Of a stretch of DNA of 64,000 nucleotides, positions 1-8,531 are shown in pieces (position 1 is the stretch's first letter; each line of letters starts with the position of its first letter). The stretch is from the NCBI RefSeq assembly GCF_005281475.1, contig NZ_CP040106.1, positions 5,632,001 to 5,696,000 on the forward strand, written 5' to 3'. A model generated the notes under the pieces. It did not search any database, was not told where the DNA came from, and saw nothing but the letters and a program-made list of their open reading frames with translations. This stretch comes from Echinicola rosea. Its GTDB lineage: Bacteria > Bacteroidota > Bacteroidia > Cytophagales > Cyclobacteriaceae. The position numbers and the translations under genes are program-made.

Positions 1-850
1 TGCCGATGATCATATTGCCTTGGGCATCGGCCTTGTAGCCATGCTGCTCCATATATTCAAAAACGGACTCAAAAGAGCCCATGTCCGACCAGCCAAATGA
101 AGACGGCACCACCTTTATTTTTTGCGTGCGCTCCATTACCGCATAATCCACCGAAATGGAAGGGATCTCCATGGACATCTCCTGGTCCAAAAAGCCATCA
201 CTGGCGGCGGCCATGGCTTCCTGTGACCGCTTGAAAACCTCTGGTTCGTAGCGTTCCAACTCGGAAAGGAACACCTGGGACTTGAAACAGAACATGCCCG
301 AATTCCATAGAAAATTCCCTTTATCCAAAAACTGCTTAGCGGTGTCCAAATCCGGTTTTTCCCGGAAGCCCTTTACCGACTCTTCATCGGCCTCGATGTA
401 GCCAAACCCGGTTTCCGGACGGGTAGGTTTGAGGCCAAAGGTCACGATATAATCCTCCTTGGCCAATTCAATGGCCCTCTCAACACTTTTGGTATACTCA
501 TCTCCTGTGGTAATCAAGTGGTCTGAGGGCGTCACAAAAAGAATATCATCCGGTCCGGAACGAAACGCCGCAAATGCAATGGCCGCTGCCGTATTGCGTG
601 GACAGGCCTCGATCACTTCGAAATATTCGGTAATGCCAAGCCCCTTGATGTCTTTTCGGGACAGCTCATAATTGGCCTGGTTGCCCACGATCATCAGCTC
701 GTCACAAAGGCCTTGGTTCCGCTCCACGGTCTTCTGGAACAAGGTCCTTTCCTCAAAAATGGGCAGGTACTGTTTCGGGCAGCTCTTACGGGAAAGGGGC
801 CATAGCCTGCTTCCTACCCCTCCGGACAATACTACATTTATTATTTGCAT
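1..850 (-). CDS. manC: mannose-1-phosphate guanylyltransferase, 3' end outside the window
   Basis: This gene makes GDP-mannose from mannose-1-phosphate and GTP, a precursor for cell-surface polysaccharide. Reading the minus strand from an ATG at 848-850, the protein starts MQIINVVLSGGVGSRLWPLS, which carries the nucleotidyltransferase signature GGxGSRLWPLSR. The metal/sugar region FVTPSDHLI and the later FGYIEADEE and FLWNSGMF segments are typical of the ManC/RfbM family. About 283 residues are present and the C-terminal end lies beyond base 1, so I cannot see whether a phosphomannose isomerase domain is fused. It is the last visible gene of a minus-strand operon after ugd and the epimerase, with a 31-bp gap to the latter. 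The family call is firm; the exact symbol is by analogy. Confidence 0.9.
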   Translation of the reverse strand, partial: MQIINVVLSGGVGSRLWPLSRKSCPKQYLPIFEERTLFQKTVERNQGLCDELMIVGNQANYELSRKDIKGLGITEYFEVIEACPRNTAAAIAFAAFRSGPDDILFVTPSDHLITTGDEYTKSVERAIELAKEDYIVTFGLKPTRPETGFGYIEADEESVKGFREKPDLDTAKQFLDKGNFLWNSGMFCFKSQVFLSELERYEPEVFKRSQEAMAAASDGFLDQEMSMEIPSISVDYAVMERTQKIKVVPSSFGWSDMGSFESVFEYMEQHGYKADAQGNMIIG

Positions 851-881
851 GGTATAATAAATTCATTTCAGTTAAAAATAC

Positions 882-1964
882 TCAAGATTCTACCGTATTG
901 GTCTTTTTAAAACTATTCCAATACCATTCACATGCCAATGCAAGCCCTTGTTTTACGGAATATTCAGGATCATACCCCAATACCTGCCGGCCCTTGGCAA
1001 TGGATGCCAGTGAATGCGGCACGTCCCCGGCACGCTGTGGCCCATATTCCAAGGGGATCTGTGCAATTTGCCCCCCGTATTTTGACAGCTCCTCCTTCAG
1101 GTAGCCTACAAGCTGGTTCAGGTCCACGCGCTCGCCAAAAGCTACGTTGAACACTTCCGATATAACGGCCCCGCTGTTGAAGGGTTCTCCAATGTGGGCA
1201 TAGTACGCCGCAAGGTTTTCCTTCATAACCGAGGAATCGGTCACAGCTGCTTTGATATTGGCCTGGATGACATTATCGATATAGGTGAAGTCCCTGGAAA
1301 AGGAACCGTCGCCATTGATCTTTGGGGACTCCCCTTCCACCAGGCACCGTACGAATTTAGGGATCACCGCTGCATAGGCCCCATCAGGATCCTGCCTTCT
1401 GCCAAAGACATTGAAATACCTTAGCCCGATGGTCTCCAGGCCATAGGTATCGGCAAAGTTTTTGGCAAACAGCTCGTCCACAAATTTGGTAATGGCATAG
1501 GGCGATAGGGCATTGCCGATGACATGTTCCACTTTGGGAAGGTCGGGATGGTCCCCATAGGTAGAGGAGCTGGCGGCATACACCACCCGCTTGACCCCTG
1601 CTTCCTTGGCGGCAAAGAGCACCTTGACAAAGCCGCCTATGTTCACATCGGTAGTGGTCATGGGGTCGGCAATGGATCGCGGTACGGATCCCAATGCTGC
1701 CTGGTGGAACACCAGTTCACAGCCTTCTGCAGCAGCCCTACAGGTATCATAATCACGGATATCCCCCTCCATCAATTCAAATTTGGGGGAATTTAAAGCA
1801 TCCTTTAGGTTTTGGTGCTTGCCCGTGGAGAAATTATCAAGGCAGACCACCCGGTTTCCGGCCTCCAACAGCGCATCGATCAGGTTGGAACCGATAAAAC
1901 CGGCTCCGCCCGTGACCAATACCTTTGCACCAGTGAGCAGCTGCTCTTCAGTTGTTGCTATCAT
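882..1964 (-). CDS. NAD-dependent UDP-hexose/UDP-N-acetylhexosamine 4-epimerase (WbpP/TviC type)
   Basis: This is a 360-residue extended short-chain dehydrogenase/reductase that most likely interconverts UDP-GlcNAc and UDP-GalNAc (or the uronate forms) for polysaccharide synthesis in the cytoplasm. The NAD-binding motif TGGAGFIG lies at residues 18-25, and the catalytic residues are the serines of ASSSTYG (about 132-134) with Tyr156 and Lys160 in SPYAITK. The N-terminal extension before the Rossmann fold and the segment YFNVFGRRQDPDGAYAAVIP match the WbpP/TviC/Gne2 group better than plain GalE. The gene lies between ugd (39-bp gap) and manC (31-bp gap), all on the minus strand, so the three are probably cotranscribed. 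Substrate choice between acetylated and non-acetylated sugars cannot be settled by eye. Confidence 0.88.
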   Translation of the reverse strand: MIATTEEQLLTGAKVLVTGGAGFIGSNLIDALLEAGNRVVCLDNFSTGKHQNLKDALNSPKFELMEGDIRDYDTCRAAAEGCELVFHQAALGSVPRSIADPMTTTDVNIGGFVKVLFAAKEAGVKRVVYAASSSTYGDHPDLPKVEHVIGNALSPYAITKFVDELFAKNFADTYGLETIGLRYFNVFGRRQDPDGAYAAVIPKFVRCLVEGESPKINGDGSFSRDFTYIDNVIQANIKAAVTDSSVMKENLAAYYAHIGEPFNSGAVISEVFNVAFGERVDLNQLVGYLKEELSKYGGQIAQIPLEYGPQRAGDVPHSLASIAKGRQVLGYDPEYSVKQGLALACEWYWNSFKKTNTVES

Positions 1965-2003
1965 GTCGTATCGTTTCCAATTATACTTTTAAGGTAAGCA
2001 TAA

Positions 2004-3320
2004 TTAAATTCCAATACCATAATGGGTGAAGCCCATCTCTGCCAGGTATTTCCTGTCATAGATATTCCTACCGTCAAATACCACTTTGTTGGTGAGCAAT
2101 TTGCCCAATGCACTCCAGCTTGGCATCCTGAACTGCGACCACTCGGTCACCAACAGCAGTGCGTCTGCATCCACACAGGCATCATAGGCATCATCACAAT
2201 AGGTTACCTTATCGCCAATATACACTTCCTTGGCCTCTTCCATGGCTATGGGGTCATAAGCCTTTACCTTGGCTCCCGCCGCCCTGAGTTCATTGATCAT
2301 CACAATCGCCGGAGCTTCACGCAAATCATCCGTATTGGGCTTAAAGCTCAAGCCCCACATGGCGAAGGTCATGCCGCTAAGGTCATCGCCAAAGTGCTGC
2401 TTGACCTTGTGCACCAAGCGGTGCTTTTGGTCGTCGTTTACTGCTTCCACGGACTGTAGCACGCGCAGGTCATAGCCATAGGTCTTTGCTGTACGGATAA
2501 TGGCCTTTACATCCTTGGGGAAGCAGCTACCACCGTAGCCTACGCCGGGATAGATGAATTTATTGCCGATCCTTGGATCCGATCCGATCCCCGCCCTGAC
2601 CATATTGGCATCGGCACCTACGAGCTCACACAGGTTGGCGATATCGTTCATAAAGCTGATCTTAGTGGCCAACATGGCATTCGCGGTATATTTGGTCATC
2701 TCAGCAGAAGGAATGTCCATGTAGATGATCCGGTCACCACTCAACTGGAATGGCTTGTACAGGCGCTTCATGATCTCTTCTGCCCGCTCGTCCTCCACAC
2801 CGATGATGATCCTGTCCGGCTTCAAAAAGTCTTCCACTGCTGCACCCTCTTTCAAAAATTCCGGATTGGAAGCTACAGCAAAAGGCAGGTCGCTCTTGCG
2901 CTTGTCCAAGGCATTTTGGATGGCCTCCTTCACCTTACAGCCAGTGGTCACCGGAACGGTACTCTTGGTAGCCACCACGATATAATCGGACATGGTCTTG
3001 CCAATTTCATCGGCCACGGCCAGTACGTACTTAAGGTCCGCCGACCCGTCCTCGCCCGGAGGTGTACCCACAGCAATAAAGGCCACTTCTGATCCCTGGA
3101 TCGCCTCTCCCAGGTCCGTGGAGAAAGACAGCCTTCCATCCTTATAGTTTCTGGTCACGATTTCCTCCAAGCCCGGTTCATAAATGGGCATGATCCCATT
3201 TTTGAGCTTATCGATTTTCTTTTGGTCGATGTCCACACAGACCACTTCTATGCCGACATCGGCAAAACAGGCTCCTGAAACCAAGCCTACATATCCGGTT
3301 CCTACTACAGTAATTTTCAT
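2004..3320 (-). CDS. ugd: UDP-glucose 6-dehydrogenase
   Basis: The 438-residue protein oxidises UDP-glucose to UDP-glucuronate with two NAD+, supplying acidic sugar for exopolysaccharide. The N terminus [16 protein letters not shown] is the family's Rossmann nucleotide-binding motif. The catalytic thiol is Cys266 in [12 protein letters not shown], and the central helix segment [17 protein letters not shown] is conserved. The C-terminal UDP-binding domain contains [16 protein letters not shown]. The length is normal for the family and no key residue is missing. It is the first gene of the visible minus-strand nucleotide-sugar operon ugd-epimerase-manC; its 5' region faces the divergent upxY gene across about 675 bp. 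Confidence 0.95.
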   Translation of the reverse strand: MKITVVGTGYVGLVSGACFADVGIEVVCVDIDQKKIDKLKNGIMPIYEPGLEEIVTRNYKDGRLSFSTDLGEAIQGSEVAFIAVGTPPGEDGSADLKYVLAVADEIGKTMSDYIVVATKSTVPVTTGCKVKEAIQNALDKRKSDLPFAVASNPEFLKEGAAVEDFLKPDRIIIGVEDERAEEIMKRLYKPFQLSGDRIIYMDIPSAEMTKYTANAMLATKISFMNDIANLCELVGADANMVRAGIGSDPRIGNKFIYPGVGYGGSCFPKDVKAIIRTAKTYGYDLRVLQSVEAVNDDQKHRLVHKVKQHFGDDLSGMTFAMWGLSFKPNTDDLREAPAIVMINELRAAGAKVKAYDPIAMEEAKEVYIGDKVTYCDDAYDACVDADALLLVTEWSQFRMPSWSALGKLLTNKVVFDGRNIYDRKYLAEMGFTHYGIGI

Positions 3321-3996
3321 TTTTTACAATTCATGTTTAAGCGGTTAAAAATACTTAATTTTTTCGGATCAATACTTTTGTTCCCCGTATCCAAATTCCC
3401 TTCACTGGAAGAGAGGGTGTATCTTTATCAATTTCATTGCCACTGTTCAAATTGCAGCGGCAACTGTTCAGGGCCGATGGAATTATCATCAACATCAAAA
3501 TAAGTTGTATTAGGTTATATCGGGTAAATTGCGCTCTTGCGAATCTCCTTAATCCAGAAATCACAAAATACCTGGCCCCACTTTTAGAGCTACCAGTGGT
3601 TAGGTTCATTTCTATCAAACAGCTTTAAATCTCCAACACCTACCTGTCTGCCCGACCGTGCCCAATGTCCTTCACGCACACGGTACCTTACGTAAACAGT
3701 TGGGATTGGTCGATCAAACCACTTCACCTTTCCTTCATCCACGCCCTGTGTCATTTGATATTCTAAAAGTAGAACAATTTATTTTAAATACAAAAATTTG
3801 TTTTTAAAAATTTAATTAATGTATTTCAGATAATTTAAACATTGTTTCACCTTCCATGTCATTACTAACTTAAAGCACAGGTCTTTTCTTGAAAAGAGTA
3901 CTATTTTGGTGCCTTATTATGCCCAAAGGATCGCAAAAAAAGCTTGGTATTGACCCGATATATTGCCAATTTTAGGTTTTTAAACCTAGCATCAAC
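3321..3996. other. intergenic region between ugd and upxY
   Basis: This 676-bp divergent spacer must hold the promoters for both the ugd operon and upxY. I see no convincing gene: the short reading frames have poor codon make-up and no family features. It contains AT-rich stretches at 3770-3850 and, just before the upxY start, an AGGTTT-tt-AAACCT hairpin at 3975-3988. A TATATTG segment near 3958-3965 could be a -7 element for upxY, but no clear -33 partner is visible. Confidence 0.5.
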
Positions 3997-4500
3997 ATGA
4001 ATTCGGACAGCAGTTGGTACGTCATGTACACCGCTCCACGGGCGGAAAAAAAAGTAGAAAAACGTTTGGAAGAAAAAGGGGTGGAAGCCTACCTTCCCAT
4101 GATCGAGGAAGTCCGGCAATGGAGCGATCGAAAGAAAAAAGTCCAGCGCCCACTTTTCAACGGCTATATTTTTGTGCGGTCTCAAAAAAGCAGGCTATGG
4201 GAAGCCCTGCAGGTACAGGGAGCGGTAAAGTTTGTCAATTTTTCCGGTGACCATGCAGTGGTCAGGGATGCCGAAATCGAAGCGATCAAGCGCGTCGTGG
4301 AAACCGGTGTGGCCGTAGAAGTGGAAACCACCCATATCGAGGAAGGCCAGCAGGTAAAGATCATCGGCGGTCCACTACAGGGATTTGAAGGCGAATGCAT
4401 CCAAAAAGGAAACCAGGATTTCTTTATCATCCGCGTACCAAGTATCGCCCAAACGGTCATGGTCAATATCCCCATAAAATTCCTGGAAATAATCAGTTAG
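3997..4500 (+). CDS. UpxY-family transcription antiterminator (NusG paralogue)
   Basis: The 167-residue protein is a specialised NusG/RfaH-like factor of the UpxY type, which in Bacteroidota binds RNA polymerase at polysaccharide operons and prevents premature termination. The N-terminal NGN domain begins SWYVMYTAPRAEKKVEKRL and includes EAYLPMIEEVRQWSDRKKKVQRPLFNGYIFV. The C-terminal KOW domain is recognisable at about residues 110-160 (VKIIGGPLQGFEGEC). Such genes normally open the operon they control. Here the downstream sequence is interrupted only 68 bp after the stop codon by the left end of a Tn7-like transposon, so its former downstream targets, if any, are now more than 11 kb away. 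Confidence 0.85.
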   Translation: MNSDSSWYVMYTAPRAEKKVEKRLEEKGVEAYLPMIEEVRQWSDRKKKVQRPLFNGYIFVRSQKSRLWEALQVQGAVKFVNFSGDHAVVRDAEIEAIKRVVETGVAVEVETTHIEEGQQVKIIGGPLQGFEGECIQKGNQDFFIIRVPSIAQTVMVNIPIKFLEIIS

Positions 4501-4568
4501 ACCTGCCCGTATTGCTTTTGCCCTTGACTGTTTTACTGAAAAAAATGTGGAACAATGCGACATTTAGG

Positions 4569-4617
4569 TGTGAACTTTATTGATAAAATGTCATTATTCT
4601 TCAGTAATAATTTGCCG
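4569..4617 (+). repeat. left terminal inverted repeat of the TniAB transposon
   Basis: This end starts TGTGAACTTTATTGATAAAA and continues through TCATTATTCTTCAG to TTTGCCG at 4617. It aligns without gaps to the right end read on the minus strand, which starts TGTCAACTTTACTGGTAAGT. The end lies 28 bp beyond the tniB stop codon, as expected for an element whose transposition genes abut one terminus. Confidence 0.8.
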
Positions 4618-4645
4618 TTAATCACTAGATCCTTACCAATTGGTG

Positions 4646-5464
4646 TTAACCTATAATCAGACATTTTCTTGCAGCCTCGACTACCTCTTTGTTAATCGCC
4701 TGCAAATTATTGATTTTGATAATGCGTATAATCTGACTAAATAAACGGTCAATGAGTCTAAAGTTTCCAGCGGTAAAGCGAACAATTGTGTTCAGTGCTT
4801 CTACATCCGAGTATTGATCAGGATTGTAAGTCAACCCCATGCTTGCCCATATCTTAGGAAAGATGAACCGCATTTCATCATCGCTCAACCTTTTGAACTC
4901 ATGACTGAAACCAATCCTGGAATACAACTGCGGATAGCGGGAAAACCGTTTTTCAATGCCCGGCATGCCGATAAGTATAAGCCCGAATTGGTATTGGTCA
5001 TATAGACTTCTTACTTCCTCCAAGGAATTGATGTTAAGCCGGTCGGCTTCATCAATAATAACCAGGGGGCATGACATGTAAACATCCCTGACCCTTTTAC
5101 AAAGATCAGGTTCGCCTTTGGATTTAGCTAAGGTAATGCCGTAGCCGAATGTCCTGCGGGTAATTTCTGTCCTGATGATCTTGGGCGTATTGGTTACCGG
5201 AGCTGTAACCAAAGCCCCCTTGCAGTTCTTAATTACCTTCTTCTTTTTAGGTGAAAGTTCGTCTATTGCATTTTCATGCACAAGTTCCTCCTCCCATTGG
5301 GAAAAGTGGATTGCAGCAAGTGATTTACCCACGCCTGGTTCACCATGACAGATACCGATATAACGGAAGTCCATGCAGGAGTTGGCGAATTCCTCAAACC
5401 TGTTGAACTCTTGGGTCAATATAAAGCTCTTTAAAGATCTACCTAATAACTGGGGTTCATTCAT
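4646..5464 (-). CDS. tniB: TniB/TnsC-type AAA+ ATPase of the transposon
   Basis: This 272-residue ATPase is the regulator that activates the TniA transposase and helps choose targets in Tn7/Tn5053-like elements. The Walker A motif GEPGVGKS is at residues 41-48 and Walker B LVIIDEADRL at about 134-143, followed by the arginine-rich region near SRIGFSHEFKRL. The length and the placement of the motifs match TniB. Its start overlaps the 3' end of tniA by 8 bp (5457-5464), so the pair is translationally coupled in the order tniA-tniB. Its stop lies 28 bp from the left end of the element. Confidence 0.85.
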   Translation of the reverse strand: MNEPQLLGRSLKSFILTQEFNRFEEFANSCMDFRYIGICHGEPGVGKSLAAIHFSQWEEELVHENAIDELSPKKKKVIKNCKGALVTAPVTNTPKIIRTEITRRTFGYGITLAKSKGEPDLCKRVRDVYMSCPLVIIDEADRLNINSLEEVRSLYDQYQFGLILIGMPGIEKRFSRYPQLYSRIGFSHEFKRLSDDEMRFIFPKIWASMGLTYNPDQYSDVEALNTIVRFTAGNFRLIDRLFSQIIRIIKINNLQAINKEVVEAARKCLIIG

Positions 5465-6887
5465 TGTGGTATAGTTTTAAAGATGATGTTGGTGGGAGGT
5501 GATGTGATGGCAGGTCCTCTTGCTTTAATGTTATACTTTCTGCTTTCTTTGCATGGGAGAGCTTTTTTACCAGTAATTGAGACTGCTTGATTTGTCCGTA
5601 CAATTCTTTTTTTACCGCACTCCTAGCTGCTTTGATCTCTTTTAAGCTGACGACCATTTCAGCAATATCCTGGCATATGGCTTTGCACAGGAATTGCTCC
5701 CTGTAATATACCTTTATCTCTGCCAGATCCCGAGGATCATACCTGATGGTAACAAGTTCACCTACGAAACCTGCCAGTGTTGGAGTGATATAGCGCATGC
5801 CCTGAAAACGGATCCCATCCCTTTGTACCTTTCTCGGCTTGTGGATAGTCAATAGCAGCAGATCAAGTAACTCAGGTGATTCAGGAAGCTGTGGCAGGAA
5901 TCCGTTTGCCCACATCTGAATCGGCGGCAACCCGGTTGAAGAATGGCTGGTGACATGGTACTTATTCAGAATAAAATCCAGGACGGCAGCTTCCAGCTGC
6001 CCTAAACTCAATGTAGGTTTTGAAGCAGGCTTCCCTTTGACTGAATATCCGGGTAAGTCCATCAGTACACATTCGTTCAGGGTTTGAAAGAAGCGCTCGA
6101 TCTTGCCCCGGCCCTGTGGTCTGCCTACTGCCGAGTTAAGCATTCTGATTTTTAATCCGACGCATACCTGCTCAATATGATGGGACATAAAGTCACTGCC
6201 ATGATCGGTATACAGGATTCGGGGTATACCACATATTTGCCAGCTTGATTCCTCCTTTTTCCAGATCGCCTGTCGTAGTGCAAGTGCAGTATTCATCGCA
6301 CTGGGTGCTTCCAATGATAGGAATATACCGGCAACGGCCCTGCTGTAATCATCTATGATGGTCGTCAGCCAGGGTTTTCTTTCTCTGCCATCTGCATCAA
6401 CAATATAAATATCCATTTCAGTATGGTCAGATTGCCATATCTCATTAGGTGTGCTGCATTCCCTGCGATAAATAAGTTCATACTTCTGCTGATAAGCCGC
6501 GCCTCCTTCATGTGCAAGTGTCAACAAAGCAGGATTGATATTTCTTACGAAGCCATAAACGGTTTCATAGGAGGGAGGCTTGATGTTTATTCTTTCGGCA
6601 AGAATGCTGATCTTTCGGTGAATGGCTGATATCGAAAGTGGGGGCTTTTGCAGGGCTAGACCCTTAATCAGCTTGGTTATTTCCTGAGTCATTATTCGCG
6701 AATTGCCGCTGTCTTTTCTTTTTGCCCGCTCCAAGCCGGTTAGGCCTTTCTCAGAAAACTGTTTAACCCAGTAGCGTATAGTGCGCACGGGTATCCCTTC
6801 ACTTCGGGAAACATTGATTGCAGAAACCTCCCGTTCCAGGATAGGAAGGATTAACCGGTACTTGTCCAACGAGGATAACTTTGCCAT
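5457..6887 (-). CDS. tniA: TniA/TnsB-type DDE transposase of the transposon
   Basis: The 476-residue protein catalyses cutting and joining of the transposon ends. It starts with a helix-turn-helix region (residues about 10-60, GIPVRTIRYWVKQFSEKG), followed by an rve-type integrase core. The presumed catalytic residues are Asp154 in WQSDHTEMD, Asp228 in LYTDHGSDF and Glu264 in GRGKIERFF. A C-terminal Mu-type beta-barrel domain follows, containing GMRYITPTLAGFVGELVTIRYDP. It is somewhat shorter than TniA of Tn5053. The gene is coupled to tniB by an 8-bp overlap and diverges from the resolvase gene. No frame damage is visible, so the element could be active. Confidence 0.88.
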   Translation of the reverse strand: MAKLSSLDKYRLILPILEREVSAINVSRSEGIPVRTIRYWVKQFSEKGLTGLERAKRKDSGNSRIMTQEITKLIKGLALQKPPLSISAIHRKISILAERINIKPPSYETVYGFVRNINPALLTLAHEGGAAYQQKYELIYRRECSTPNEIWQSDHTEMDIYIVDADGRERKPWLTTIIDDYSRAVAGIFLSLEAPSAMNTALALRQAIWKKEESSWQICGIPRILYTDHGSDFMSHHIEQVCVGLKIRMLNSAVGRPQGRGKIERFFQTLNECVLMDLPGYSVKGKPASKPTLSLGQLEAAVLDFILNKYHVTSHSSTGLPPIQMWANGFLPQLPESPELLDLLLLTIHKPRKVQRDGIRFQGMRYITPTLAGFVGELVTIRYDPRDLAEIKVYYREQFLCKAICQDIAEMVVSLKEIKAARSAVKKELYGQIKQSQLLVKKLSHAKKAESITLKQEDLPSHHLPPTSSLKLYHNE

Positions 6888-7045
6888 ACCTTATATATAT
6901 GTAGATGCCTGCAAAAAGAGAGTAAAGTATTAAAAAATAAACCTTCCTTTTCTCGGTAAGGATAATTTAGCAAAAAACATGTACTTTTAGATCATAAATA
7001 TTATAAATTATTTTATTTAATAGGGTTTTCTTCTAATTCAAAAAA
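6888..7045. promoter_or_regulatory. divergent control region and likely resolution site between tniA and the resolvase gene
   Basis: This 158-bp AT-rich spacer separates tniA (minus) from the resolvase gene (plus). In related elements the res site lies in exactly this position and overlaps both promoters. I see the AT-rich core TCATAAATATTATAAATTAT around 6994-7013 but no certain set of resolvase repeats, so the res assignment rests on position. Confidence 0.4.
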
Positions 7046-7648
7046 ATGCCTCGGAATATTGCGTATTTACGTGTCTCTACCTTAGACCAGGATCTGGAAA
7101 AAAACAAGTCTGACATCCTTCATCTCGCCAATGAAAAGAACTTGGGAAAAGTTGAGTTTGTACAGGAAAAAGTATCAGGTAAGGTTTCCTGGAAGCAGCG
7201 GAAAATCGGCCCTTTATTGGAGGATCTAAAAAAAGGTGATGCCATCTTATTAAGCGAGTTCTCCAGGTTAGGCCGGAGTATGTTGGAGTGCATGGAAATA
7301 ATTTCTATTGCGGTGCAGAAAGGAATCCGGATCTATACCGTTAAAGGTAATTGGCAACTCGATGACACAATCCAAAGCAAAGTCATGGCCATGGTGTTTT
7401 CAATGGCATCAGAAATCGAACGGGATTTGATCAGTAAACGAACCAGGGAGTCATTAGCCTCCAAAAAACTGGCAGGAGTCAAGCTTGGCAGACCTAAAGG
7501 CCCAGGTAAAAGTAAACTGGATAAATTTAAGCCAGAAATAGAAGCCTTGTTGAATAATGGTTCTACTCAAAAGTTTATTGCAAAACGCTATCAGGTGACA
7601 GAGGCAACTTTATCTAATTGGATTAAAAAGAATCAGGTGAAAAAATAG
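7046..7648 (+). CDS. serine resolvase (TniR-like recombinase)
   Basis: The 200-residue protein is a small serine recombinase of the resolvase/invertase family that would resolve transposition cointegrates. The N-terminal catalytic domain has the nucleophile Ser11 in YLRVST, and further family motifs LLSEFSRLGRSMLE and MASEIERDLISKRTRE. The C-terminal helix-turn-helix DNA-binding region is at about residues 165-196 (KRYQVTEATLSNWIKK). It is transcribed away from tniA. A hairpin CCATC-N9-GATGG followed by seven T residues stands right after the stop, so it is a one-gene unit. Confidence 0.9.
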   Translation: MPRNIAYLRVSTLDQDLEKNKSDILHLANEKNLGKVEFVQEKVSGKVSWKQRKIGPLLEDLKKGDAILLSEFSRLGRSMLECMEIISIAVQKGIRIYTVKGNWQLDDTIQSKVMAMVFSMASEIERDLISKRTRESLASKKLAGVKLGRPKGPGKSKLDKFKPEIEALLNNGSTQKFIAKRYQVTEATLSNWIKKNQVKK

Positions 7649-7652
7649 CTTG

Positions 7653-7678
7653 CCATCATAATTGAGGATGGTTTTTTT
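7653..7678 (+). terminator. terminator after the resolvase gene
   Basis: CCATC and GATGG pair around a 9-nt loop and are followed by TTTTTTT. The hairpin begins a few bases after the resolvase stop codon. Confidence 0.6.
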
Positions 7679-7720
7679 CAATTAAAAATGCATGATCAAG
7701 GATTTAGGGTTATGGTCCCC

Positions 7721-8518
7721 TTACTTGGCCAATTTCAATATCCTTAATGCACCCCGAATCACGATTCCGAAAATGATAATACCAATCACTAAATCCGGAT
7801 ACTTGCTTTGGGTAAGGTAAACCAGAACACCGGCTACTATGACCCCTGTATTTATGACGATATCATTTGAGGTGAAAATGGAGGATGCCTGCATATGGGC
7901 TTCTTTGCTTTTGGCTTTTTGAATTAGATAAAGTGAAACGGAATTGGCAATTAAAGCCAAGAATGAAACAATTATCATGGTTTGAAATACCGGAATTGAT
8001 TCCATTCCCAAGAAACGTCTCAATACCTCAACCAATCCAAATACTGCCAATGAGATTTGGAAATAGCCGCTGAGTTTGGCAACACGTTTTTTGCGCATCG
8101 TGGAAGCTCCTACGGCCCAAAGACTTAAGGCATACACCAATGCATCTGCCAACATGTCCAATGAATCCGCTATCAGGCCCATTGATTTAGAGATCCAGCC
8201 GAACAACATTTCAACAACAAAAAAGACAAAGTTGATGATGAGCACCGCCCAGAGCATTTTCTTTTCTTTTTTATCGTTCTGTGCGATGTTGATTTGATCA
8301 TTTGTTTCAGCAACAGAAACGAGTTCTGATCCAAGATTTAATTCTTTCAGGAGTTTATCAATCACGTTGCTATCCCCACTATGAACTAATGTCAATGTTC
8401 TTTTGGGGATGTCGAAATCAAGATTTTTGATTTCATCCATGCCGTCCAATTTCATCCGGATCAACTGCTCTTCGGATGCGCAATCCATTTGTGATATTTT
8501 AAAAACCGTCTTATTCAT
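7721..8518 (-). CDS. cation diffusion facilitator-type metal transporter with N-terminal metal-binding region
   Basis: The 265-residue inner-membrane protein probably exports a divalent metal such as zinc, cobalt or cadmium by proton antiport. The first about 75 residues resemble a heavy-metal-associated fold (FKISQMDCASEEQLIRMKLDG), although the usual CxxC is replaced by a single Cys. The membrane part follows with several hydrophobic segments and the CDF-type motif GLIADSLDMLADALVYALSL, whose aspartates would bind the metal. There is no long C-terminal cytoplasmic domain. The gene follows the TonB receptor in the same direction with a 13-bp gap, and is probably expressed with it under the Fur-like regulator upstream. 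Substrate is not evident. Confidence 0.8.
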   Translation of the reverse strand: MNKTVFKISQMDCASEEQLIRMKLDGMDEIKNLDFDIPKRTLTLVHSGDSNVIDKLLKELNLGSELVSVAETNDQINIAQNDKKEKKMLWAVLIINFVFFVVEMLFGWISKSMGLIADSLDMLADALVYALSLWAVGASTMRKKRVAKLSGYFQISLAVFGLVEVLRRFLGMESIPVFQTMIIVSFLALIANSVSLYLIQKAKSKEAHMQASSIFTSNDIVINTGVIVAGVLVYLTQSKYPDLVIGIIIFGIVIRGALRILKLAK

Positions 8519-8531
8519 TCCTTCCTAATTG

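Noticed and set aside
3355..3618. 87-codon minus-strand frame between ugd and upxY
   Set aside because: It has no recognisable features, odd composition, and an overlapping frame on the other strand is equally long; I treat it as chance.
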